From Dactylonectria macrodidyma (Eukaryota; Ascomycota; Sordariomycetes; Hypocreales; Nectriaceae), in contig JAGMUV010000057.1 of the NCBI GenBank assembly GCA_020744425.1, forward strand, positions 1 to 64,000: a DNA stretch of 64,000 nucleotides, read 5' to 3'. The notes under the pieces were generated by a model, which made no database searches, was not told where the DNA came from, and saw only the letters and a list, made by a program, of their open reading frames with translations. Shown one piece after another: positions 1 through 9,246 of the stretch (positions are counted from its first letter, which is position 1; every line of letters begins with the position of its first letter). A program made the translations under genes and the position numbers.

Positions 1-282
1 AGTTTCGAGTGGAGACCGAGAGACGCTTGTCTTGCTGCCACTCTCGGGGTTGCGTTTGTCTCCGTATGCTTGACGTGCGTCTTCGTCCCTTTTCTAAGCT
101 TTTTGGCGCCGGCAGAAGCGGTGATGTCCGGCGCGCTATTTTTATTCTCGCCCTTAACTACATTATAATATTTCAAAGAGCTGCACGTGCGGAGGGTTGA
201 GCTTGCCTTCCGTCGGTTGCGTTGCGTCTTAAACCCGATAGGGCAAGAGAATGGCATCGAGGCTGACATTTGCCGTACACAT

Positions 283-334
283 GTACACACACACACACAC
301 ACAGAGAGAGAGAGATATATATGTACTGTATAAG

Positions 335-376
<42 letters not shown>

Positions 377-388
377 ATATATATCAAT
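283..388. repeat. Compound microsatellite (CA)n-(GA)n-(TA)n
   Basis: Three adjacent dinucleotide tracts: CA at about 285-301, GA at about 304-315 and a long TA tract at about 336-368. They produce artificial low-complexity frames on both strands. The remaining 1-789 shows no convincing gene. Confidence 0.95.
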
Positions 389-789
389 CCGAATCTATAT
401 GTTCCGCACCAGATATCAGCATATTTATCTGTTTCGCTGCCATTCAAGTCTTGTTGGTATTGTAGGTGGCACGTTTACGTCCAGAAAGAGGACACCAGCT
501 GGATATGGTTTTGTCCGGCCCAAAAGTATGCGGCCATGTTCCTTCCTATTGACAATTAAGTGGCCTCCATTTCAGCTGCAAAAGCGGCCATATACCTATT
601 TTGGCTCCGGTTGAGAAATGCCTTGCGCTTGTATGTTTCTTTCCTTGGCGATGCCTCCAGAATGCCCTACTTGTTCCTATATCTCGTGACCATACCATCG
701 CTTGCTGACCCATTTAAACTGCTTTCTTCGGCATCGCACCCCCATGCTATTCACGTGCAGGAGACGCAGCGGAGGGCCGGCAGCCGTAA

Positions 790-1536
790 ATGGAAATGAG
801 CCCTTGTTCCACATCATCCTTTTTGCCCTTTGCCTTGCTCCCCATTGAGCTGCGTCTGGTGATCTGGGGGATGGCCTTTCGGGGTGAAAGCCCCGCTGTA
901 TCGATCTGCCAGTTCTCGGAGAACAACCCGAAAGTCTCCATCGCTCATCGTCACGCCGCAGCACCCCGGTTCCCCCCCGCAGCCTCGGCCTGCTGGGAGG
1001 CAGAGAAGGAATGGCTGCGGCTCACGAGACGTTGTAGGTCGTCGGCCGGCACGTTTGATCGCGTCTACACACCGCGCACGATTTTCTTCGCCCACACGTC
1101 TGCCATCGTCGAGTCGCTTCTCAAAGGGCTCGCTCCGCTGATAGTTCACATTGCCTTTGATGTCACCGATTGTCCTGACTTGCTTTTGGTTTTTGAGGCC
1201 CTTGCGCAGTTTTCCCAGCTAGAGACGATCATTCCAATCATTCCGTCGGAAGCTTTGACACAGGAACAAATCTCCCAAAGGAAGGACAACTTGCACCGAG
1301 ACGCCTTCCTTTTGCGGCGTATGGTCGCGCTGATAGACGAGCCATCTCAAGATGGGGAATGGCATGAAGACACACATGTGGGTTGGCTGTTGCGGAATGA
1401 TCTGGATGGAGAGCATGTGCGGGGGTTCTATGCTAGGGACGACAGTCCTCGCATCAAGCTCCTTGTTGATAGCCCCAGAAACACTGAGTCAGCAGTAGAA
1501 AATGCGATGAATCCATGGTCATTAGTATTGTATTGA
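790..1536 (+). CDS. 2EXR-domain (F-box-like N-terminus) protein, unknown function
   Basis: Single-exon frame of 248 codons. Residues about 14-30 (LLPIELRLVIWGMAF) match the signature that opens fungal 2EXR proteins, an F-box-like L-P-x-E-L-R-x-x-I-W helix. Later the chain has a Trp/Glu-rich patch and a FDRVYTPRTIFF segment, in the place where 2EXR proteins usually carry an aromatic strand. The family is greatly expanded in filamentous ascomycetes and has no known biochemical role, so function is not inferred. The last 30 or so codons (ending NPWSLVLY) lie inside duplicated segment A. A diverged version of that tail recurs at about 5640-5760 without the rest of the gene, so the reading frame may have captured its C-terminus from the repeat. 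Confidence 0.6.
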   Translation: MEMSPCSTSSFLPFALLPIELRLVIWGMAFRGESPAVSICQFSENNPKVSIAHRHAAAPRFPPAASACWEAEKEWLRLTRRCRSSAGTFDRVYTPRTIFFAHTSAIVESLLKGLAPLIVHIAFDVTDCPDLLLVFEALAQFSQLETIIPIIPSEALTQEQISQRKDNLHRDAFLLRRMVALIDEPSQDGEWHEDTHVGWLLRNDLDGEHVRGFYARDDSPRIKLLVDSPRNTESAVENAMNPWSLVLY

Positions 1537-1647
1537 ATTATTGTCCTCCCTTTCCCGTGTGGTTGCCTTTCTTCATCTTGCTTATATCCAGTGCTTCGCA
1601 AAACCGGTACTTCGCCTCACACCCCATTCTTTTGCTGTTCCCTCCCT

Positions 1648-1725
1648 CTTTCTTCCTCTCCCTTTCTTCCTCTCCCTTTCTTCCTCTCCCTTTCTTCCTC
1701 TCCCTTTCTTCCTCTCCCTTCTCTC
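1648..1725. repeat. 14-bp pyrimidine tandem repeat
   Basis: About five copies of a 14-bp unit (CCTCTCCCTTTCTT) lie just 3' of the 2EXR frame, in non-coding DNA. A run of 18 or so T follows near 1776-1793. Confidence 0.9.
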
Positions 1726-1791
1726 CAAAGTTTCACGTATCAGCATCCAAGACTTCTTCGCATGAAACCAAGAATTTTTTTTTTTTTTTTT

Positions 1792-3131
1792 TTAACACGC
1801 TAGCCCCAGCATCGGCAAGTGTTGTTGTACAGGCACGCGAGACGACATCTGTCCCGCAGGGTAGCGTTCTCGATACATCTCAACTAAGGAGCTTCGAATT
1901 TTGGGCTCAGAAGTGACCTGCTGGCACGCATGCCTCAGCTTCTGAAGCTTGGATAAGAATGCTGCACTTGTGATGTTGATTGTTTCTATGTCCGCGTGTG
2001 GAGGCAAGGGCACACCTCGTGATGCAGGAGACTGCGCGTGCTGAGGGCTGATGGGTCGATGGGGGGAAACGGGTTCCATCGCAGCTGTCTCAGTGACTTG
2101 ATAGCGTAGGGCTGGACATGCAGGCGCAGATGCGGGTGGAGATGCGGGTGGAGATGCGGGCGGAGATGCGGGCGGAGATGCGGGCGGAGATAGCAGATCA
2201 AAACCACCAAAACCATCAAAGTTCATATCCAAGTCTAGGTCAAATGTGAAGTCCACTTCCATGTTTGCCAAGTCGGCATCATCAGGTACTGGACCCATCG
2301 CCCAAGCCTCACCCTCTAGGATTGCCGATAGTTCGTTGGGCAGATCAAGAGCCTCCTGGCTCAACTGCATGCCATCGTCGACTGTTTCCTGAGGCTCGCC
2401 TTCGGCGTCTTCACCTGTGGCGCCGTCTAGTTGCATATCCGGCAAGGCTTGCGCATCTGACGCACCATTGTAGGCTGGCTCGCCTTGTGGAGTCGGTGCA
2501 TGTACAACGCCATCTGACACCGTCAAACCTCTGCCGGAAGGGTCGCCAACCTCCGGCTGGGCAGGTCCTGGGGTGTCAGGGACTTCGTATATCCCCGCGT
2601 CCCCACCAATGGACTCGGTGTCGCTGTCGGCTACTGTAATCTCGGGGAGGACGGGCACTGCCACCGTTACTTTGCCCTGGCGCTTCGATCGGCGCTGGTT
2701 CTGCGGCTTGGTCTCGGTCTGCAGCTCGGCCCCGGTCTGCAGCTCGGCCCCGGTCCGCGTCGTTTTGATGGCTGCCTGCTGTCTAACCCTTGTGGAGCGG
2801 CGTAGAGGCTCTGTCTGCGGAGTCTGAGCATCTTGCAACAGTTGGTGGGCCTGTAATCGTGTAAGCTGTTGTCTTTTTTTTTTCTTTTTTTTTAGGGCCA
2901 CATGAGCGCCCATAACCACAAGGAACTTACCAGTTTGTTCATGTCCGGTATCCGCTGGCCCTTGGGAACCCATATTGCCCCCTCAAGCCTGTCATGCGTT
3001 GGATTGTAATAACCTACTATCGAGAAGATGTCGCAATCTTTCCCCAAAGCTAGAGCCTTGCGCTTCGCAGTTATGGACCTCTTTCGAGCCTTGTCTTTCT
3101 GCTGTGTCGTGTGCTTCTTTTGGACAGCCAT
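1792..3131 (-). CDS. Two-exon protein with weak MADS-like N-terminus and acidic middle (copy A)
   Basis: Exon 1 runs 3131-2931 (67 codons) and exon 2 runs 2850-1792, giving about 419 aa. The donor is CTG|GTAAGT and the acceptor TTACAG|GCC, both in phase 0. The 80-nt intron contains a poly-A run on the coding strand. The N-terminus (about residues 15-45) is basic and then has GKDCDIFSIVGYYNPTHDR, loosely like the SRF/MADS fold (R/K-rich, then a hydrophobic strand), but the match is weak. The middle is acidic with DFTFDLDLDMNFDGFGGFD, an activation-domain-like stretch, followed by five PPAS units coded by a 12-bp repeat. The same exon pair recurs in copy B, which supports the splice sites. A transcription-factor role is only inferred. 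Confidence 0.5.
2128..2192. repeat. 12-bp coding minisatellite (PPAS repeat)
   Basis: About five units related to GATGCGGGCGGA inside exon 2 of the copy A MADS-like gene. Each unit adds four residues (P-P-A-S) and keeps the frame. Copy B lacks this array and has a different 12-bp array instead. Confidence 0.9.
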
Positions 3132-3207
3132 GGCCGAGGGGCGTTTGTGGAAAGGAAAGATGGTGCCGTTACTGCACAGTAATGTATGTACCAACGCAGC
3201 GAAGAGC

Positions 3208-3677
3208 CTATGCTTTTGCCATCAATACATCATCAAGTTTTAGACGCATCGGCGGAAGCATATTAATATTTGGACCCAAAGGACGGCCTGCGATGAACGC
3301 GCATCTCCGCTCATTTCTCCAGCGTCCACTTTCATCACGAATCCCTCGCGGCAGCATGTTGCTCGCCATCCCAGGCACTTCGTTACCAGGCTGCCGGGAC
3401 AAATCCTCGCACATTCGGGCCAGAAGATGGCATAGTCCGATGTTGGCCGACGGTGCTTTTGCGATGGCCCATCGTACTGTACTGTACAGTGCATCAACTG
3501 CCGACTCAGCAAGCTGTTGGTTGTTGGTTGTTGGTGTTGGTTGTTGGTTGTTGGTAGTTGGTTGTTGGTCGTTGGTCGTTGGTCGTTGGTCGTTGGTCGT
3601 TGGTCGTTGTCCCATACTGACATCACGTCGGCCACCATACGTGACCTCATATCGGCGTCCACACAGAACAGATGCAT
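3208..3677 (-). pseudogene. Conserved unknown coding-like segment shared by both duplicates
   Basis: Minus-strand frames here resemble minus frames in copy B at 6603-6803. One shared stretch reads DLSRQ in A and DLSQQ in B. A second reads REGFVMKVDAGEMSGDARSS in A and REGFMVKLDAGETNGDTCSS in B, followed by QAVLWVQI or QAVHWVQI. The two conserved stretches lie in different frames of copy A, so at least one frame change has occurred. A heptanucleotide array interrupts the upstream part. I do not recognise the family; this may be a decayed gene or simply conserved repeat DNA. Confidence 0.3.
3516..3610. repeat. 7-bp minisatellite (GTTGGTT / GTTGGTC)
   Basis: Two blocks of a heptanucleotide: first mostly GTTGGTT with a GTTGGTGTTG interruption, then a run of GTTGGTC. 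The array is absent at the matching place in copy B (near 6830). Confidence 0.95.
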
Positions 3678-4745
3678 GCTCCGATCATGATGGAGGCGAT
3701 GCTACCTGGGTCCGCGGCGGCGAACCTGTCCGCCAGCCCGGTTCTGATGGAGACTGCATGACTGTTTGGTGGCGCGATGGTGGTGTGGGGTGTGATGGAA
3801 CGGTGGGCTCCATTATTACGGCGGTGTCCAATGACGGGCCGTTCCACCAGCGCGGTTCCGGTGGGTACCACATCACGCCAATCTCCGCGATCAAAAACAG
3901 GGGGACGAACCGATCAACGTACGCACGTACGGAGCCAGATGAGCATATACGAGGTTGAGTTGGAAACCCACTGGCATCGTGTGGTGAAACCTCGGCGGAA
4001 ATTGCCAGTGCAGCCAACAGAAGGCACTAGCACACCGCGTTGTGGGGGTCTGCGACGTACCACGTTAATGTAGAACTACCGGTACTTCGAATGTCGATCA
4101 GATTTTCAATCGTGACCCCTGGGCCCGCAATACGTAGATTTTCCTCCAACAGTTCGTAGAAGCAGAGTAACACAAAGGAGCGGGATGGCGAAATGGTGGT
4201 GTCGATGTGCATCCAGGATGTTCCGCCGTCGCCGCTTTCAGTCCAGCGACATTGCGTACCCTATAGTAGTCTTGCCCCGGGCGAAAAACATGCATACATA
4301 CATGATTAACTGTGGGTGGAGCCGCGTCCCCATGCAAACAAGGCGCGTAATCAATCTATGTTTTTAAACAGGATTCTGGCTCGCCATTCGTGTCGGTCCG
4401 GGCGTCCGGGTAGGGCACGTTCTCCGATGTCATGAGCCGCTCGTGTGTGGCTCGGTCCTCTCCTGGGTGGAGCATGCGATCTGGTGCCTCATAATGGTAG
4501 GTATCTCTGTGGACAAGTGCGCAGAACCGTGTTGAGCCCATGGGTCAGTGTCAGCCAAGGGTTCTGGATGCTACGACCTGCTGTTTCGGCCTACTGGACT
4601 GAACGGAGTACGCGATTGTATTGCTCCGCTGGGATCCCTTAGCTTCCTAAAGTGGAATGGGTTTAAAGCCATGCCCCTCGATACCACGTCGAGGCAGGCG
4701 GAGCGACTGATGTGTCGGCTGTGGATGATGCAAATTCTTTACTCC

Positions 4746-4938
4746 ATGCCCCATGCTCCATGCTCCATGCTCCATGCTCCATGCTCCATGCTCCATGCTC
4801 CATGCTCCATGCTCCATGCTCCATGCTCCATGCTCCATGCTCCATGCTCCATGCTCCATGCTCCATGCTCCATGCTCCATGCTCCATGCTCCATGCTCCA
4901 TGCTCCATGCTCCATGCTCTATGCTCCATGCTCCATGC
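4746..4938. repeat. 7-bp minisatellite (ATGCTCC)n, about 27 copies
   Basis: A nearly perfect array of ATGCTCC with rare variants at the ends (CCC for TCC, TCT for TCC). Because 21 nt encode seven residues, all frames are open and give an artificial MLHAPCS heptapeptide. At the matching position of copy B (about 7900-7925) only two or three degenerate units remain. Confidence 0.97.
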
Positions 4939-5963
4939 GAGTGGAGATCCCCGCGCTCTAGACGATGATGGCATCAGCTGCTCCAGCAAGGTTCCCCTTC
5001 ATCCGTGGTTCTACCCGATGCTTGAAGCGCGCCGCACGGTCCGGCCCCGCTCAGGACTGTGAGCCATGACAAACCACGCCGAGGTTCGACCGCCTCGGAG
5101 TCCAACGTCATGGCTGGTCTCAACCCCCAAATCTCATGCCTTGCAATTTCGGTTCTTCGACTTCTGAAAACTATCATATGTTCGCCTACCTAGCCTCTTC
5201 GACTAGCTGCTGCTTAGTGCAATCGCCATCTAAAGAGCTTAGTGCAATCGCCATCGAAAGAAGTTGCCGCTACTCTGTAGACTAGAGCTCTCGCCCCACA
5301 ATTACGAGGAGATAATCACCCGCGCCAGTAGCCAAGACGACATGGAAAGCTTCGACACGCCAAGGCTCGGGCCGCAATCCGCGGCGGCTAGCTACCATAG
5401 CAGACCCGTTGGTCTCATGCGTCCAGAACCCACAGCCAGAGCATGCACCTGAACCTGCCAGACCATCTTGGAGTCAGACGATGTAGTGCGAGCACATTGG
5501 CCGTGATTATGTGGCTCCCTGATGGACGGAAGACGAATCGTACACCTCAAACAAAGACACCACATTTATCAGGGCGGTGTAAACCATGCACGACCGTGCA
5601 TGCTCGTTATAGGCCAGCGAGCTTGGAGGCGCATGCTCCGACCATGATGGTCACGTCAAACTTCTCGTCGATAGACCAAGAAAACAGTGAATCACTGGTA
5701 GTAAATGTGATAAATCCATGGTCATTGGTACAGTACAATATGTGTATGTACATATTATATTGAATTATTGTCCACCCCTCCCCGTATTGATGCCTTTCCT
5801 CCTTTCTCCCATACATAGTGCTTCCCTGCCATTTCAGTATGCAAGCCCAGGCAAGTGCTGCACGGAACAGGGACATCCATATCACCCGGCAGCGTTCCTA
5901 ATACTATACATCTAGACCATGAAGATTCGGATTTTAGCATCGCAAACGAGCTGGAAGCTTGCA

Positions 5964-6447
5964 TCACTCGGCATCCGTATCCGGAGGTTGGCCAACAGTC
6001 CTGCATTTATGATGTTGATCGTCTCCATGCTCAAGTATGGGTGCAGACATACACCGTCCGATGTAGAGGACTATGCGGGCTCTTGCCATTGCTTTGTCTC
6101 GGCGCCCGAATCGGCGCTTCAATCGGCGCTTCAATCGGTGCTTCAATCTGCACTTGTCCTTCGGCTTGGCCTCGGATTGGGTCTTTTTGATGGAAACTTG
6201 CTGTTCAGCCGCCACCCGCAGTTGACGGGTCTGTAATTGTGTAAGCTGCTGTGTTTTCTTTCAATGCCCACTAGCACAAGGCACTCACAAGAGCGTTGAT
6301 GTCGGGTGCAGACTCGCCTTTGGGAACCCAGATTGTTCCCTCAAGCCTGTCATGCGTTGGGTCATACCAAGCTTCCACCGAGACGGTGTTATCATTTTCC
6401 CTCGAAGCTTCGGCTTTGCACTTCGAGGTGCGCTTGTCGACTGTCAT
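5964..6447 (-). pseudogene. Shortened and frameshifted copy of the MADS-like gene (copy B)
   Basis: Exon 1 is 6447-6289 and exon 2 starts at 6230, with donor CTT|GTGAGT and acceptor TTACAG|ACC, both aligned with copy A. Exon 1 still encodes YDPTHDRLEGTIWVPKG, close to YNPTHDRLEGAIWVPKG of copy A. Exon 2 has lost the acidic and PPAS region and gained a basic RLKHRLKRRLKRR stretch from a 12-bp tandem repeat. The frame then ends at 5964, while the residues matching the copy A C-terminus (METINI, like IETINI) lie in another frame. So the splice sites survive but the C-terminus is broken: probably a decaying paralogue of about 141 codons. Confidence 0.5.
6107..6152. repeat. 12-bp tandem repeat (CGGCGCTTCAAT)
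   Basis: About four units inside exon 2 of the copy B MADS-like relic, coding for RLK(R/H) on the minus strand. It arose independently of the 12-bp array in copy A. Confidence 0.85.
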
Positions 6448-7249
6448 GGCCGAAGGATGCTTGCGGAGGAAAAACCAATGGCGTACAACAGTATAGAGTA
6501 CTGTACGGTATGTATAATACCAACGCAGTAAAGAGCCTATGCTTTTGCCATCAATACAGTACTATGTATCATCAAGTTTTAGACACATGGATGGGAGCGT
6601 ATTCATATCTGGACCCAATGAACGGCCTGTGATGAACACGTGTCTCCGTTTGTTTCTCCAGCGTCCAATTTCACCATGAACCCCTCACGGCGGCGGATTG
6701 CCGCCGTCCCAGGCCCTCCATTACGTACGGTACCAAACTGCTGGGACAAATCCTGGCACGTATGGGTCATAAGAAGGCGTAGTCTAGTGTTGGACGATGG
6801 CACTTTTGCAATGTCACGCCCTCCTCAAGCTGTTGGTCTTTACCGACATCATGTCGGCCGCTACGGGCAACCTCGCATCGGCGTCCACACAATACGGATG
6901 CATGCTCCAATCATCACGATGAAGGGGGCCATACTACGGTATAATGCATGTACTATACATGCTTGAGTTTGCAACGGTTTCCAGGGCCCGGTATCCCCTG
7001 AGGATGTACTCCATAAGGCGACAGCGTCCAATGGCTCTGGCCTCTCACCCTTCCGCACCGTAAACTCGTACAATAAGCGACCTTTAGTGGCTACTACACA
7101 ATACAATCATCGCCATCAACAACAGGGGCAGTCAATGTATATACGAACGAAGAACAAGGTGTTGGGAATCTGCTGGCATCGCATGGTGGAACCTCAGCGG
7201 AAATTGCCAGTAGGTCCCCCTAACTTTACTTTGTTGGTTGGGCGCGCCA

Positions 7250-7275
7250 TCAGCCGTCAGCCGTCAGCCGTCAGA
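7250..7275. repeat. Short 7-bp array (CAGCCGT)n
   Basis: Three or so perfect CAGCCGT units in copy B, absent from copy A. It is the third unrelated heptanucleotide array in the duplicated region. Confidence 0.8.
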
Positions 7276-8165
7276 AGGTACTCCTGGCTCGCTATCCTGA
7301 GAAGAGTGGCATCGGAATTGATGGCTTTGGTGTCTTGTCTTAGAAACCAAAATTACCTACCCTATAGCCTCACGCTCCAAGAGTTGGGCTCAGCCCAGCT
7401 TGATGCCATCCCCCATCCTCCTCATGTGAATGCTATCGCTATCGGCTTACGGAAATACACATTCCATATTCCAGGTCCCATGAACTGAAAAAGGAGGCCG
7501 AAGAGGGCACGGGGCCAATTGCGAATCCAGCATTTTCAGCAAAAGGTTTGCGTTGTCGACCCACGCGGCGTTATGCATGGGTCATCGCTGGGCGTGCCGG
7601 CTGCGAGCCCCTTGTCCTCGGCTCGGACCCCCGAGTGGAGTCGCGGTCAAATGACTAACCACTCATGCAGCTCATGTTGCTGCTCTCAGGGATGGACATC
7701 CTGGCGGCGGGTGAATACGGAAATAAACAGCAAGCAAAGAGAATCCTGGAAGGCCCGAGCCACGACCCGCTTCGTGCCTTTGCTGTGATGGGATCTCCCA
7801 GCTTTCCTTTCTGCAATGAAACCAGGTCCTCGATGCTCTGTCAAGACTGACGCATCGACTGATGTGTTTGCCATGGAGGCTGATGAATTTTTCCAATTTT
7901 TCCCATGCTCTATGCTATGTGCCATGTGGAGATCCCCACAACTATACGATAGCGGTCGTCGCAGCTGCGTCAGGCTAGTCGCCACAGCAAGACGTTGGTT
8001 GCCCTTTCCGTCCACGGTTCCACCTGGATTCTCGAAACATGCCGCGCGGTTCCGCGCTCTTGGCTGTGTCATGCAATTTCCCCGTCTTTCAATTTCCGGC
8101 AAGCGTCAGGTCTTCGCTGACCCAGCGTCCTCGAAATGATGTGATTGAGTGCGATCGTCATCTGA

Positions 8166-9246
8166 GAAGTGCAGCTAGGCGGAAAATCCTTCCCTGATGT
8201 GACTTTGAACAGGCGCTTCATGGCTGGGGCCACAATGCGTGGCGACTTAACTACTCATCCCTCGTGCGTCATTTTCCCCTTCCCTAAGCGTGGTCGGAAC
8301 TGACGGAAGTGGCGCATGTATTTAGCTGAGTGTGCTGCTATTTGGCACCAGGCCACCTTGAAGAAATAGTCCCAAAGTAAAACAATATGGTGTCTGCTAT
8401 GTAAAGCTAAGCAAACCCGCGCTTCTAGTTGCTGACGAGCATCGACAACGATGGAGTCTTACCCATCCTACGTCGTGGATTGCGTGCCATGCCTTCCATA
8501 GTCTATCTTTGTCCACGCAGCTCGGTGATCGGCCGGGAGTCAAACATCCGAGTTCTGGACGTTGCTTCGTACCCTTGCCCAGTTTCGGTCTTCCTCTTTC
8601 TCCGTCAGTTCTGTTCCCCGAGACAATCCCAACCGCCAAGCCGGTGATTTCCCGCCTTGCGGTTAGACTCCAGACACAGTTTATGCCGGGGTGGAGGACC
8701 GCTCGACGGCCAGCCACTGTGTCCTGGCTTCCATGGTCGGCGTCTTGGCTGCACAAATGACGACGGACCGGAGCAGAGAGGCAATGTCCGTGGGACAAAT
8801 ACACCGAGTCCGCAAGGTAGACAGGAGGCAAGCCGTCGAACGCTGAACTTTGAGACGGCCTCGGGTCAGAATTGTTCATTCTATCTGCACAAGCAAATGG
8901 ATAGTCAAATGCTCATTTCTCTTTCTTTTTTGGCCTTCCATTTTACCAAGCGTCGTACCTGCATCTCCATGTCCGTGCCCAATGTAGCCGGGCTTCCAAC
9001 TTTTCGTCTCCTTTCATGGACCCTGGTTGGTGTGTTGGTTGGTGTGTTGGTTGGTGTGTTGGTTGGTGTATTGGTTGATGTGTTGGCTGTGTTCAATTTT
9101 GGCTGCGCTGGACCAGGCAGTCGGGGCCGAAGCACGGGTGGTATATATCATGAGAGAATGCCAGCCATATGTGCCCGTAAACCAGACTGTTCTCTTGCTA
9201 TTGTCTGTTTCCCGGCCTGTCCTTAGGCATCACACTGCGGCGTGTC
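8166..9246. other. No supported gene; 12-bp minisatellite
   Basis: I find no convincing gene here. A 12-bp repeat (GTTGGTTGGTGT and variants) occupies about 9024-9083. The minus-strand frame over it (8905-9135) gives NTPT repeats, and the minus-strand frame at 8397-8879 resembles no family I know. Confidence 0.6.

Larger units (their letters stand above)
1440..5270. repeat. Diverged segmental duplication, copy A
   Basis: Copy A matches copy B (about 5630-8165) in the same order and orientation. Shared anchors include the AATCCATGGTCATT motif near 1508/5713, GTCATGCGTTGG near 2989/6348, the block at 3195-3360 against 6525-6690, CGGCGTCCACACA near 3653/6881, the CTGGCATCG block near 3970/7170, and GTGGAGATCCCC near 4940/7925. 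The spacing between anchors shrinks in B, so many deletions separate the copies. Copy A holds the longer version of the MADS-like gene and a greatly expanded 7-bp minisatellite. Edges are approximate because similarity fades gradually. Confidence 0.8.
5630..8165. repeat. Diverged segmental duplication, copy B
   Basis: Partner of copy A, about 2.5 kb against 3.8 kb. It preserves the exon pair of the MADS-like gene and the 6525-6810 conserved block, and has lost most minisatellite arrays. Where A and B differ, many changes pair CA in one copy with TG in the other, as expected if an ancestral CpG decayed differently in each copy (for example CGCAT against CGTGT near 3304/6639). Confidence 0.8.

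Noticed and set aside
229..614. ORFs rich in I-Y repeats
   Set aside because: Translated (TA)n and (CA)n microsatellite.
2265..2827. Plus-strand frames across the MADS-like gene
   Set aside because: Antisense shadows of a GC-rich exon.
4746..4938. CRISPR-like array
   Set aside because: Direct tandem heptamers without unique spacers; also a eukaryotic genome.
4548..5062. Several long frames of MLHAPCS or MEHGAWS repeats on both strands
   Set aside because: They are by-products of the 7-bp minisatellite, which is open in all frames.
8397..8879. 160-codon minus frame
   Set aside because: No recognisable motif; overlapped by equally long frames on the other strand.
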